The notes: generated by a model not told the origin, from the sequence alone. 30,634 nt of DNA from an uncultured Prevotellaceae bacterium (GCA_946415695.1 CAMKTM010000002.1:1-30634), one strand, 5' to 3'. Positions 15,274-23,187 are shown, counted from the stretch's first letter. Program-made: numbers and translations.

Positions 15274-16272
15274 ATGAATTATGAACTAAAGTGGCTCAAG
15301 ATAGGTGTGCCTTTGGCTTTGGCGGTCGGCATACTGTGGTGGATGTACCGTGGCATCCTGTGGGAGGAGCTTGTGGATGCTCTTTCGCACAAGATGTCGT
15401 GGACTTGGATGTTGCTGAGCTTGCCTTTCGGTGTGCTGGCGCAAGTGCTGCGTGCCATGCGTTGGAGGCAAGTCCTGGCTCCTGCCGGCGAGCGTCCGCA
15501 CCTTTCCACTTGCGTTCATGCCGTCTTCCTGAGCTATGCCAGCAGCCTCGTCGTGCCCAGGGTGGGCGAAGTGTTGCGGTGCGGTGTGCTGAAGCGCTAC
15601 GAAGGCACGGACTTCAGTTGCTGTGTAGGAACGGTCGTCACGGAGAGGATCATCGACACCCTGCTCATCCTCCTGCTCTCCTTCCTGACTTTCCTGACGC
15701 AGATACCGGTCTTTCTGGACTTCTTCCAGCAGACGGGGCTGTCGCTTGGCAGCGTGCTCGAGCGCTTCACGCTGACGGGCTGGTTGGTGACGGCTGCTTG
15801 CGGCCTGCTTGCCCTGATGTTTATGTTAAGCCTCCTTCGTTTCCTTCAGAGGAGGAGCAAAGTCCGGGGCGGTTCGTCCTTCCTTTGGAAGGGGTGGGGA
15901 AGGCTTCTGGACGGCATCTCTTCCATTACGGAGGTGGAGCAGCCCTTGCTCTTCGTCTTCTATTCCGTTGGCATCTGGGTGAGCTACTACCTGCATTTCT
16001 ACCTCACCTTCTTCTGCTTCGACTTCACTTCAGGTCTTGGCCCGCTGGCCGCCCTCGTTGCCTTCGTCGTTGGCACCTTTGCTGTGCTGGTGCCTACGCC
16101 CAACGGTGCCGGCCCATGGCACTTTGCCGTCAAGACCGTCCTCGTGCTCTATGGCGTGGGACAGACTGAAGCCGCACTGTTCGTCCTCATCGTCCACACA
16201 CTCCAGACCCTTCTCGTTGCCCTCCTCGGCGTATGGTCGTCTGTGGCACTTTCCCTCAGGAAAAGTCATTAA
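15274..16272 (+). CDS. flippase-like integral membrane protein (UPF0104 / LPG synthase TM family)
   Basis: The 332-aa polytopic membrane protein resembles the UPF0104 family, related to the membrane half of lysylphosphatidylglycerol synthase and to AglD-like proteins. Conserved-looking features are LRAMRWRQVL (about residues 58-67), SYASSLVVPRVGEVLR (~86-101), RIIDTLLILLL (~124) and the C-terminal PTPNGAGPWHFA (~272-283). I count about seven to eight hydrophobic segments. The family is thought to move or modify lipid-linked molecules, but no substrate can be read here. The ATG overlaps the stop of a 5-codon ORF (15260-15277) by ATGA. A 22-bp repeat array follows the stop by 18 bp. Confidence 0.85.
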   Translation: MNYELKWLKIGVPLALAVGILWWMYRGILWEELVDALSHKMSWTWMLLSLPFGVLAQVLRAMRWRQVLAPAGERPHLSTCVHAVFLSYASSLVVPRVGEVLRCGVLKRYEGTDFSCCVGTVVTERIIDTLLILLLSFLTFLTQIPVFLDFFQQTGLSLGSVLERFTLTGWLVTAACGLLALMFMLSLLRFLQRRSKVRGGSSFLWKGWGRLLDGISSITEVEQPLLFVFYSVGIWVSYYLHFYLTFFCFDFTSGLGPLAALVAFVVGTFAVLVPTPNGAGPWHFAVKTVLVLYGVGQTEAALFVLIVHTLQTLLVALLGVWSSVALSLRKSH

Positions 16273-16290
16273 AAGCACAGGGCTCAAAAA

Positions 16291-16444
16291 AACGAGGCAC
16301 GCTCTTATTGCAATAAAGGCACGCTCTTATTGCAATAAAGGCACGCTCTTATTTGAACAAAGGCACGCTCTTATTGCAATAAAGGCACGCTCTTATTGAA
16401 ATAAAGGCACGCTCTTGTAGAAACAAGGCCACGCTCTTTCCGGC
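16291..16444. repeat. 22-bp tandem array C
   Basis: Seven units of exactly 22 bp start at 16291, 16313, 16335, 16357, 16379, 16401 and 16423. The first five share AGGCACGCTCTTATT, with the flank varying between AACG, ATAA and ACAA. The last two decay (CTCTTGTAG, CTCTTTCCGG), as expected for degenerate array ends. Confidence 0.9.
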
Positions 16445-16562
16445 AACGGGGCTGCCGGATTTGTCGGACACCAATAAATTGTTTTGCTCCGGGAGAACCC
16501 CGACTTTCAGGCACTCACAAACGGCATTTGTCTGTGAAAAACAATTTTATCTGCCAAAAATC

Positions 16563-16593
16563 TTTAGGAAATGCAGAATTATTCGTAACTTTG
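16563..16593 (+). promoter_or_regulatory. promoter upstream of sppA
   Basis: TAACTTTG (16586-16593) fits the Bacteroidetes -7 box, and TTTA at 16563-16566 stands at a 19-bp spacing as a weak -33. It lies 72 bp before the sppA ATG and may drive sppA and the genes after it. Confidence 0.55.
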
Positions 16594-16665
16594 TGGCGGA
16601 TAATGCACATAAAAGAATAATTTGCGAAGAAAAGGAAAAAACAAAAACCAAGCTTTAATACAATT

Positions 16666-18438
16666 ATGAAAGACTTTCTCAAGTACACGCTGGCCACGAT
16701 TGTAGGTATCATCCTGACCAGCATCATTATCACAGTAATCAGTATTGTATCCCTTGCCGGCATGGTAGCCAGCGAAGGCGCACGTAGCTCTGTGCCAAAG
16801 AACAGCGTGTTGCGCATCAATCTCGACGGCGAGATTGTGGAGCGTGCCGGCGATAGCTCTCCGATGGACATCCTCAACCAGGACGACGAGGCCATCATCG
16901 GTCTCGACCAGGCACTCGATGCCCTGAAGAAGGCTGCCAAGAACGACCGCGTGAAGGGCATCTATCTGGAAGCAGGCTCGCTGGCTGCCTATCCGGCCGA
17001 CGCACAGGAGCTGCGTAAAGCCCTGCTGGAGTTCAAGGAGAGCGGCAAGTGGATTGTTGCCTATGGCGACAACTATTCACGCGTTGCCTACTATGTCTGC
17101 TCCGTTGCCGACGAGCTTTACCTCAACCCCAGCGGCTTGATCGACTGGAACGGTATGGCCAGCCGACCCATCTTCTTCACCGGACTGCTGAAGAAGGTGG
17201 GCGTCAAGATGCAGGTATTCAAGGTCGGCACATACAAGAGCGCCGTCGAACCCTATGTCAACACCGAGATGAGCGATGCCAACCGAGAGCAGGTGATGAG
17301 CTATCTGAACAGCATCTGGAACAATATGCAGAAGGACGTAGCCAAGAGCCGAAAGCTCTCCGTCGAAACCCTCAACGGCATTGCCGACTCCACCGTGCTT
17401 TGCAAAGCCAATGTCTATGTCAAGAACAAACTTGCCGACAAGCTCGGCTATCTGAGCGACGTGAAGGAAACCCTCAAAGCACGTCTTGAGCTCGAAGAGG
17501 ACGACGACCTGAAATTCACGACGCTTGCCGACGTGGCTGCCGCCGACGACCTCGGCGATAAGGTTGACGAGGAAGTGGCCGTCTATTATGCCTACGGCGA
17601 AATCAACGACCAGCCCAGCAGAGGCTTCAGCTACAACCAAGAGCACAGCATCACAACCAGAGCAACAATCACCGACCTCCAGGAACTCCGTAAGGACGAC
17701 GACGTCAAGGCCGTAGTCATCCGCGTCAACAGCCCTGGCGGCTCTGCCTTCGCCAGCGAACAGATCTGGCACGAGATTCAATTGCTTCGCGCCAAGAAGC
17801 CCGTCGTCATCAGCATGGGTGCTATGGCAGCAAGTGGCGGCTACTACATCAGCTGCGGCGCCAACAAGATCATCGCAGAGCCAATGACCCTGACAGGCAG
17901 CATCGGCATCTTCGGCATGATCCCCGACGCCAGCGAACTGCTCACCGAGAAGCTCGGACTTTCCTTCGACATCGTGAAGACCAACGCCATGAGCGACTTC
18001 GGCGCAATGGGACGTCCCTTCAATGCAGGCGAGGCTGCCAAACTGCAGGCCTACATCAACAACGGCTACGAACTCTTCACCGGCCGAGTGGCAGGCGGTC
18101 GCGGAATGGCTCAGGACAGCGTCAAGGCCATCGCAGAAGGTCGCGTATGGACTGGCGAACAAGCCCTCGGGATTGGTCTCGTCGATAAACTGGGCACCCT
18201 GGACGATGCCATTAAGGCTGCAGCAGAACTGGCAGAGGTGGAGAAATACACCGTCGGCCGCTACCCAAGCCCCACACCGTGGTACATGAACGTCCTCGAC
18301 AAGCAAAGCAACGGCTACATGGAAGGCAAAATGCGTGCCGCCCTTGGCGAATACTATCAAGCCTTCTCCCTCATACAGCGCGTCGGCAAGATGAACCCCA
18401 TCCAGGCCCGTATGCCGTTCGACCCCAACCTTAAATAA
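16666..18438 (+). CDS. sppA: signal peptide peptidase SppA, 67-kDa type
   Basis: The 590-aa membrane-anchored serine protease degrades cleaved signal peptides. An N-terminal transmembrane helix (about residues 5-30) is followed by two related protease-like domains. The catalytic Lys is probably K191 in KVGTYKSAVEP and the catalytic Ser is S390 in GAMAASGGYYIS. This is the Ser-Lys dyad split over two domains as in the E. coli enzyme. PMTLTGSIGIFG (~407-418) also fits. Length matches the long form. It is the first gene of a same-strand run with lpxK, punA and thiL, separated from lpxK by about 130 bp of repeats. Confidence 0.95.
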   Translation: MKDFLKYTLATIVGIILTSIIITVISIVSLAGMVASEGARSSVPKNSVLRINLDGEIVERAGDSSPMDILNQDDEAIIGLDQALDALKKAAKNDRVKGIYLEAGSLAAYPADAQELRKALLEFKESGKWIVAYGDNYSRVAYYVCSVADELYLNPSGLIDWNGMASRPIFFTGLLKKVGVKMQVFKVGTYKSAVEPYVNTEMSDANREQVMSYLNSIWNNMQKDVAKSRKLSVETLNGIADSTVLCKANVYVKNKLADKLGYLSDVKETLKARLELEEDDDLKFTTLADVAAADDLGDKVDEEVAVYYAYGEINDQPSRGFSYNQEHSITTRATITDLQELRKDDDVKAVVIRVNSPGGSAFASEQIWHEIQLLRAKKPVVISMGAMAASGGYYISCGANKIIAEPMTLTGSIGIFGMIPDASELLTEKLGLSFDIVKTNAMSDFGAMGRPFNAGEAAKLQAYINNGYELFTGRVAGGRGMAQDSVKAIAEGRVWTGEQALGIGLVDKLGTLDDAIKAAAELAEVEKYTVGRYPSPTPWYMNVLDKQSNGYMEGKMRAALGEYYQAFSLIQRVGKMNPIQARMPFDPNLK

Positions 18439-18442
18439 AAAT

Positions 18443-18535
18443 CACAATTCATAATTCATAATTTGGTTACACCCTTAAAGCCGGCAAAACAATCCTCCTG
18501 CCCCTCGCCCCCATGCCCCTCGCCCCTGAACTTAA
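18443..18535. repeat. mixed simple repeats between sppA and lpxK
   Basis: AATTCATAATTCATAATT (about 18446-18463, the TTATGAA family) is followed by GCCCCTCGCCCC copies (about 18499-18526). The latter resembles the repeat found inside dnaE at 9196-9296. Confidence 0.6.
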
Positions 18536-18572
18536 TTATGAATGATGAATTAACCATTATGAAGAAGAGAAA

Positions 18573-19685
18573 GTGGAAGGTGACTTGACACATATTCGCC
18601 GCTCGCTGATGCCGTTGAGCTGGCTCTACGGAGTCGGTGTGGACATTCGCAACGCCCTGTTCGACATGGGGGTGCTGAAGTCCGTGTCGTACGACATTCC
18701 CATCATCAACGTGGGCAACATCACAGTCGGCGGAACGGGCAAGACACCTCATGTGGAGTACCTTGTCCGCCTCCTGTCGGGCCGTTACCGGGTGGCAGTG
18801 CTGAGCCGAGGCTACAAACGCAAGACCTCGGGCTACATCCTCTCCACCCCTTCCTCTACAATGGAAGAGATAGGCGACGAGCCCTGGCAGATAAAGCAAA
18901 AGTTCCCCGAAGTCTATGTCGCCGTGGACGGCAACCGGCGGCGAGGCATAGAACGCCTCACGACGGACGAGGCAACGAAGGACGTCGAGCTCATCCTCCT
19001 GGACGATGCCTATCAGCACCGCTACGTCAAGCCGGGGCATAACATCCTGCTCGTGGACTATCACCGCATCATTTCGGACGATTGCCTGTTGCCTGCGGGA
19101 AGGCTTCGCGAACGCCCTTCTTCAAGCCGACGCGCCTCGACGGTCATCGTCACGAAGTGTCCGCAGCACATCAATGCGATGGGCTTCCGCGTCATCCTCT
19201 CTGCGCTGAACATCAAGCCGTACCAGCAGCTCTTCTTCAGCACCTTCAGCTATGGCACGATGCGGCAGCTTTGGGGAGACAAGACACTGGAGCTTGATAC
19301 CTTACGCAAGGACAACACCCATGTCCTGCTGCTCACAGGCATCGGCAATCCTCAGCAGATGGAGCAGGACGTGCGGCGCTTCGTGCAGCACATCACGCCA
19401 CTCTCTTTCCCCGACCATCATTACTTTTCCCAGCGCGACGCAGTGGCAATTCACCAAGCTCTGCTTGCCTTGCCTAAGCCACACATCGTCATTACGACAG
19501 AAAAGGACGCGTCGCGGCTTCTTCGCCTGAAGGGCTTCAGCGAAGAGGTAAAGCAGAGTTTATACGTCTTGCCCATTGAGATAAGCATTATGCGAGACGA
19601 AAAGGACAAATTCGACAAAACGATTTTAGACTATGTACAAGAAAATACAAGCAACAGCATCGTGGCTTCGCGAAAGAATGCCTAA
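18573..19685 (+). CDS. lpxK: tetraacyldisaccharide 4'-kinase
   Basis: The enzyme phosphorylates the lipid A disaccharide at the 4' position on the inner face of the inner membrane. The Walker A motif lies in NVGNITVGGTGKTPHVEYL (about residues 47-65), followed by VAVLSRGYKRKTSGY and the lysine- and aspartate-rich motifs LLDDAYQHR and ITTEKDASRLL. Length is normal. The start is unclear: GTG 18573 gives 370 aa, while TTG 18585 (MTHIRRSLMPLSWLYG) overlaps the stop of a 9-codon ORF (18559-18588) by TTGA. The good-looking ATG at 18559 is out of frame, so a frameshift near the GAAGAAGAGA run is an alternative. The 3' end overlaps punA by 53 bp. Confidence 0.93.
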   Translation: MEGDLTHIRRSLMPLSWLYGVGVDIRNALFDMGVLKSVSYDIPIINVGNITVGGTGKTPHVEYLVRLLSGRYRVAVLSRGYKRKTSGYILSTPSSTMEEIGDEPWQIKQKFPEVYVAVDGNRRRGIERLTTDEATKDVELILLDDAYQHRYVKPGHNILLVDYHRIISDDCLLPAGRLRERPSSSRRASTVIVTKCPQHINAMGFRVILSALNIKPYQQLFFSTFSYGTMRQLWGDKTLELDTLRKDNTHVLLLTGIGNPQQMEQDVRRFVQHITPLSFPDHHYFSQRDAVAIHQALLALPKPHIVITTEKDASRLLRLKGFSEEVKQSLYVLPIEISIMRDEKDKFDKTILDYVQENTSNSIVASRKNA

Positions 19686-20442
19686 TGCTCCGGAGACGGC
19701 CATCGTGCTCGGCACGGGCCTCGGACAGCTCTCCAAGCGCATCGAGCGACTTCTGTCTATTCCTTACAACGAAATTCCCAACTTCCCGGTCTCAACTGTT
19801 GAGGGACACAGCGGCGAGCTTATCTTCGGACGGCTCGGCGGCAAGGATGTGATGGCGATGGAGGGGCGTTTCCACTACTACGAGGGTTACACCATGCAGC
19901 AAGTGACGTTCCCCGTCCGCATCATGTACGAGCTGGGCATCAAGACGCTCTTCGTCAGCAACGCCGCGGGCGGCACAAACCTGAACTTCAAGATTGGCGA
20001 CCTGATGATTATCACCGACCATATCAACTTCATGCCCGAGAATCCCCTGCACGGCCCGAACGTTCCTCCCGGCCCCCGTTTCCCGGACATGAGCGAGGCG
20101 TACAGCAAGGAACTCATCGCCAAGGCCGACGAGATAGCAGCCAAGCATGGCATCAAGGTTCAGCACGGCGTCTATCTTGCCACGCAAGGCCCCACCTACG
20201 AGACGCCCGCAGAGTACCGGATGTTTGCCCGCTGGGGAGCCGACGCCGTAGGCATGAGCACCGTGCCGGAGGTCATCGTTGCCCATCAATGCGGCATTAA
20301 GTGCTTTGGCATGAGCATCATTACCGACCTGGGAGGCCAGGATGTGCCTATGACGATTACCCATCAGGAAGTGCTCCGGGCTGCTGAGGCTGTACAGCCG
20401 CTCATGGCTACCATCATGGAAGAACTGGTAAAGACCCCTTGA
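19633..20442 (+). CDS. punA: purine nucleoside phosphorylase
   Basis: The 269-aa enzyme splits purine nucleosides with phosphate to base and ribose-1-phosphate in salvage. The trimeric PNP family motifs are clear: VLGTGLGQL (about residues 25-33), EGHSGELIFG, GRFHYYEGY (~77-85), FVSNAAGGTN (~110-119), PTYETPAEYR and GMSTVPEVIVA. Length is typical. Its ATG is inside lpxK in another frame (53-bp overlap), which suggests translational coupling. A CCCCCTAA/TTAGGGGG hairpin follows the stop. Confidence 0.96.
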   Translation: MYKKIQATASWLRERMPNAPETAIVLGTGLGQLSKRIERLLSIPYNEIPNFPVSTVEGHSGELIFGRLGGKDVMAMEGRFHYYEGYTMQQVTFPVRIMYELGIKTLFVSNAAGGTNLNFKIGDLMIITDHINFMPENPLHGPNVPPGPRFPDMSEAYSKELIAKADEIAAKHGIKVQHGVYLATQGPTYETPAEYRMFARWGADAVGMSTVPEVIVAHQCGIKCFGMSIITDLGGQDVPMTITHQEVLRAAEAVQPLMATIMEELVKTP

Positions 20443-20456
20443 CCCCCTTTAACAGA

Positions 20457-20478
20457 CCCCCTAACCCCCTTTAGGGGG
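20457..20478. terminator. hairpin after punA
   Basis: CCCCCTAA (20457-20464) pairs with TTAGGGGG (20471-20478) around a CCCCCT loop, 15 bp after the punA stop. No T run follows, so this may be a dispersed intergenic repeat acting as a weak terminator or attenuator before thiL. Confidence 0.45.
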
Positions 20479-20482
20479 AACA

Positions 20483-20534
20483 AATGGTAAATGGTAAATG
20501 ATTAAATGGTAAATGGTAAATGACTAAATGGTAA
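20483..20534. repeat. ATGGTAA heptamer array upstream of thiL
   Basis: Seven ATG-containing units (ATGGTAA, with ATGATTAA and ATGACTAA variants) precede the thiL ATG by a few bases. Read as codons they form a chain of 4-5-codon ORFs joined by TAAATG and ATGA overlaps. Shorter copies precede glsA (about 22359-22380) and dgt (24294-24304). Confidence 0.75.
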
Positions 20535-20541
20535 AAGAGAG

Positions 20542-21609
20542 ATGGAAATTCAGGAACTTGGCGAGTTCGGCCTGATAGAGCGTCTTGCGAAAGATATTAC
20601 GACACGGAACGCCTCCACCGTTAAAGGCATTGGCGACGATTGCGCCATCCTTGCGCCTGCGGAGGGAATGCGCACCCTCGTCACCACCGACCTGCTGATG
20701 GAGGGCGTCCACTTCGACCTCACCTACGTCCCCCTGCAGCATTTGGGCTACAAGGCGGTGATGGTCAACCTCAGCGACATCTTTGCGATGAACGCCATGC
20801 CGCGGCAGATCACGGTCAGCCTCGCCATCAGCAGCAAGTTCCAGGTCGAGGACATCGAAACGCTCTATGTCGGCATGCGAATGGCCTGCGAGAAGTGGGG
20901 CGTCGATATCGTCGGCGGAGACACCACGGCAAGCCTGACGGGACTTGCCATCAGCATCACGGCCGTCGGCGAGGCACGTCCCGAGGACATTGTGCTGCGA
21001 AGCGGCGCGAAGCCCACCGACCTCATCTGCGTCAGCGGCAACCTCGGTGCGGCCTACATGGGCCTGCAGCTCCTGGAGCGCGAAAAGGTCATCTACAACG
21101 AGCAGGTAGAAGAGGCCCGCCGCAGCGGCAGCAAGGAGCAGATGGAGGCACTGCGCGAGGCTCAACCCGACTTCTCCGGCCGCGAGTACATCCTCGAACG
21201 TCAGCTCAAGCCCGAGGCTCGGGGCGACATCGTCGCCGCCCTGCAACAGGCCGGCATCCACCCCACAAGCATGATGGACATCAGCGACGGCCTGAGCAGC
21301 GAACTCATGCACATCTGCAAGCAGAGCCAGACGGGCTGCCGCATTTACGAAGAGCGCCTGCCGCTCGACTACCAGACGGCGGCAATGGCCGAGGAACTGA
21401 ACCTCAACGTCAGCACCTGCGCCCTCAACGGCGGAGAGGACTACGAACTGCTCTTCACCGTGCCTCTGGCACAGAACGACGCCGTATCGGCCCTCGACGA
21501 CGTCCACGTCATCGGCTACATCACCGAGCAGGACAAGGGCTGTGCCCTCATTTCCCGCGACGGCGGAGAACACGTCCTCAAAGCCCAAGGCTGGAACCCC
21601 CTGAAATAA
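20542..21609 (+). CDS. thiL: thiamine-monophosphate kinase
   Basis: The 355-aa enzyme phosphorylates thiamine monophosphate to thiamine diphosphate, the active cofactor. Family motifs are KGIGDDCAIL (about residues 29-38), TTDLLMEGVHF (~50-60), VNLSDIFAMNAMP (~76-88), GGDTTAS (~121-127), SMMDISDGLSSEL (~245-257) and NGGEDYELLFT. The start at 20542 gives MEIQELGEFGLIERL, as expected for the family; ATGs in the repeat just upstream are out of frame or blocked by stops. It follows punA by 99 bp and is followed by a 22-bp repeat array. Confidence 0.95.
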   Translation: MEIQELGEFGLIERLAKDITTRNASTVKGIGDDCAILAPAEGMRTLVTTDLLMEGVHFDLTYVPLQHLGYKAVMVNLSDIFAMNAMPRQITVSLAISSKFQVEDIETLYVGMRMACEKWGVDIVGGDTTASLTGLAISITAVGEARPEDIVLRSGAKPTDLICVSGNLGAAYMGLQLLEREKVIYNEQVEEARRSGSKEQMEALREAQPDFSGREYILERQLKPEARGDIVAALQQAGIHPTSMMDISDGLSSELMHICKQSQTGCRIYEERLPLDYQTAAMAEELNLNVSTCALNGGEDYELLFTVPLAQNDAVSALDDVHVIGYITEQDKGCALISRDGGEHVLKAQGWNPLK

Positions 21610-21636
21610 CAGAAAGCAGTCCGCAAACAAACACAC

Positions 21637-21824
21637 CGTGCCTCGTTGGCAATAAGAGCACGCCTTTATTGCCAACGAGGCACGCTCTTATTGCCGTCCG
21701 CGCATAAAAAGCGCGCCTTGGCGCTAGAGCGCCGAGAACGAGGCACGCTCTTATTGTCAACGAGGCACGCTCTTATTGTCAACGAGGCACGCCTTTATTG
21801 CCAACGAGGCACGCTTTTATTTTA
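21637..21824. repeat. 22-bp tandem array D, with one inverted unit
   Basis: The first unit (21637-21655) is inverted and pairs perfectly over 19 bp with 21666-21684 around a 10-nt loop, giving a strong hairpin 28 bp after the thiL stop. Further direct units with GAGGCACGCTCTTATT run to about 21690. About 45 bp of unrelated sequence interrupts the array, and four more units follow from 21737 to about 21824. Confidence 0.85.
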
Positions 21825-21894
21825 ACACATGTAAAGCCTAATGCCCCTTGACGGTTTCATAAGGCTCAAGAAACCCAAAAATATCGGGCAATAA

Positions 21895-21926
21895 TTTGTC
21901 AATTTGCTTGGAATTACGTAATTTTG
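21895..21926 (+). promoter_or_regulatory. promoter of the small secreted protein gene
   Basis: TTTG (21895-21898) and TAATTTTG (21919-21926) are separated by 20 bp, one of the best consensus matches in the window. The ATG follows 26 bp after the -7 box. It may also serve the glsA/glsB-like genes downstream. Confidence 0.7.
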
Positions 21927-21951
21927 CGCCTAATAAAGAGGAAAAGGCTCA

Positions 21952-22317
21952 ATGGGAAAAGCATCAATACTGCGATTCGGTGTGCTTTTGCTGGCAGTCA
22001 TACTGTGTTTGCCGGCAGAGAGCGTCGGGCGTAAGCGCAAGATACAGAAGCCGCGCAATCCCGACTCTCTGGTCGTGGCCATGCCTTCGCCCGAAATGCC
22101 TTCCAGCCGGAAGATGAGCACCTCGGCCTTCCCCGTGCAGATAAGCGTCACGGGCCGAGTGGTGCAGATCCAGAGCGACCACAACCAGCTTCTGCCCATC
22201 TACAACCAACACGGCGTGCTCTACCTAACGGCCCGCCTCACGAAAGGCAAGAACTGGCTGGGCGGATTGCCGCGGGGACGCTACTTCATCAACAACCGGC
22301 CGATAACCATCAACTGA
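21952..22317 (+). CDS. small secreted protein of unknown function
   Basis: The 121-aa product begins with a hydrophobic signal sequence (about residues 7-24, FGVLLLAVILCLPAESV). A basic, Ser/Pro-rich linker follows, then a short beta-rich C-terminal domain (about 61-121, from FPVQISVTGRVV). The end, LPRGRYFINNRPITIN, resembles the LPxGIYIVNGKK tail of many Prevotella secreted proteins. The protein may therefore be little more than an exported sorting-type domain. I do not recognise the family. It has its own consensus promoter and a hairpin after the stop (22330-22347), so it is probably expressed as a single gene. Confidence 0.75.
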   Translation: MGKASILRFGVLLLAVILCLPAESVGRKRKIQKPRNPDSLVVAMPSPEMPSSRKMSTSAFPVQISVTGRVVQIQSDHNQLLPIYNQHGVLYLTARLTKGKNWLGGLPRGRYFINNRPITIN

Positions 22318-22329
22318 AGCCCCCTCTCG

Positions 22330-22347
22330 CTCCCCCTCTGCGGGGAG
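22330..22347. terminator. hairpin after the small secreted protein gene
   Basis: CTCCCC (22330-22335) pairs with GGGGAG (22342-22347) around CTCTGC, followed by AAAAAT. It is a member of the CCCCCTC...CTCCCCC intergenic repeat type that also appears inside the EnvC-like gene. Confidence 0.45.
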
Positions 22348-22383
22348 AAAAATAACGGTAAATCGTAAATGATTAAATGAAAA

Positions 22384-23187
22384 ATGAAAGGTGAAATAGA
22401 CATTGACAAAATCGTCCGTGACCGCGCAGGCAAGAAAGCAAAATACATTCCCAAGTGGTTCACGCGACTGCTCTCGCGCATCATCCACCAGGAGTTCATC
22501 AACAACTATCTGCGGCAAGGCAGGGAAGGTGTCGATTTCTGCAAAGGCGTCGTGGAATACCTCGGCGTCGACGTCAAAGTGGAAGGCAGGGAGAACCTGC
22601 CCGACGACGGACGCCTCTGCACCTTCGTCAGCAACCATCCCCTCGGAGCCATCGACGGCGTAACGCTCGGATGGATCATCGGCGAACACTACGACGGCAA
22701 GATAAAGTACCTGGTCAACGACCTGCTCATGAACCTCAAAGGACTTGCCCCCCTCTGCGTCCCCATCAACAAGATAGGCAAGCAGGCACGCTCGCTCCCC
22801 GCCGTCGTGGAAGCCACCTTTGCCAGCGACAGCCACGTCATCATGTTCCCCGCAGGCCTTTGCAGCAGGCGACAGGCCGACGGCACCATCCGCGACATAC
22901 CATGGAACAAGGCATTCATCGTGAAAAGCGTGCAGCACGAGCGAGACATCGTGCCCATACATTTCGAAGGACAGAACTCCAACCGCTTCTACAACGTGGC
23001 CCGATGGTGCAAACGCCTCCACCTGCCAAACTTCGCAATGGCGCTCCTGCCCGACGAGATGTACCGATGCAAAGGCAAACACTTCGTCGTCCGCATCGGA
23101 AAACCCATTCCATGGCAAACATTCGACAAGACAAAAAAACCGGGAGAATGGGGAAAATGGGTGCAGGACAAAGTCTATGAAACATAA
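22384..23187 (+). CDS. glsA: glycerol-acyltransferase-type O-acyltransferase, GlsA-like
   Basis: The 267-aa protein has the PlsC-type acyltransferase signature in FVSNHPLGAIDGVTLG (about residues 80-95; the spacing is that of the GlsA/OlsA-like subgroup) and FPAGLCSRR (~158-166). In Bacteroides thetaiotaomicron an adjacent pair, GlsB (N-acyltransferase) and GlsA (O-acyltransferase), makes glycine and serinol-type lipids. This gene fits GlsA by fold and by its neighbour. It would add the second acyl chain to the 3-hydroxy group of the N-acyl amino acid at the membrane. The start lies after a TAAATG-type repeat. The 54-bp gap to the next gene suggests co-transcription. An ornithine-lipid role is an alternative. 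Confidence 0.85.
   Translation: MKGEIDIDKIVRDRAGKKAKYIPKWFTRLLSRIIHQEFINNYLRQGREGVDFCKGVVEYLGVDVKVEGRENLPDDGRLCTFVSNHPLGAIDGVTLGWIIGEHYDGKIKYLVNDLLMNLKGLAPLCVPINKIGKQARSLPAVVEATFASDSHVIMFPAGLCSRRQADGTIRDIPWNKAFIVKSVQHERDIVPIHFEGQNSNRFYNVARWCKRLHLPNFAMALLPDEMYRCKGKHFVVRIGKPIPWQTFDKTKKPGEWGKWVQDKVYET

Larger units (their letters stand above)
16273..16665. other. gene-free interval before sppA
   Basis: Besides the 22-bp array C and a small hairpin (CCGGCA at 16440-16445 with TGCCGG at 16453-16458), the interval contains the sppA promoter and an A-rich leader. The short ORF possible at 16461-16658 runs through the promoter and has no coding character. Confidence 0.7.
21610..21951. other. gene-free interval after thiL
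   Basis: The interval contains array D (21637-21824) and a GGCGCTAGAGCGCC palindrome at 21720-21733 that interrupts the array. A consensus promoter for the next gene lies at 21895-21926. I see no ORF of coding character. Confidence 0.7.

Noticed and set aside
16291..16444. Array C as a possible CRISPR array
   Set aside because: Units are contiguous 22-bp tandem copies with no unique spacers, and no cas genes are in the window.
46..16473. Shared GGACACCAATA at 46-56 and about 16464-16474, both upstream of promoters
   Set aside because: An 11-bp match with no extension and different distance to the promoters; it may be chance. I note it only for a genome-wide motif search.
16461..16658. 65-codon plus-strand ORF before sppA
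   Set aside because: It runs through the sppA promoter, has no coding character and no start context.
17077..18360. 427-codon minus-strand frame opposite sppA
   Set aside because: Antisense to the SppA catalytic domains; no start signal or motif.
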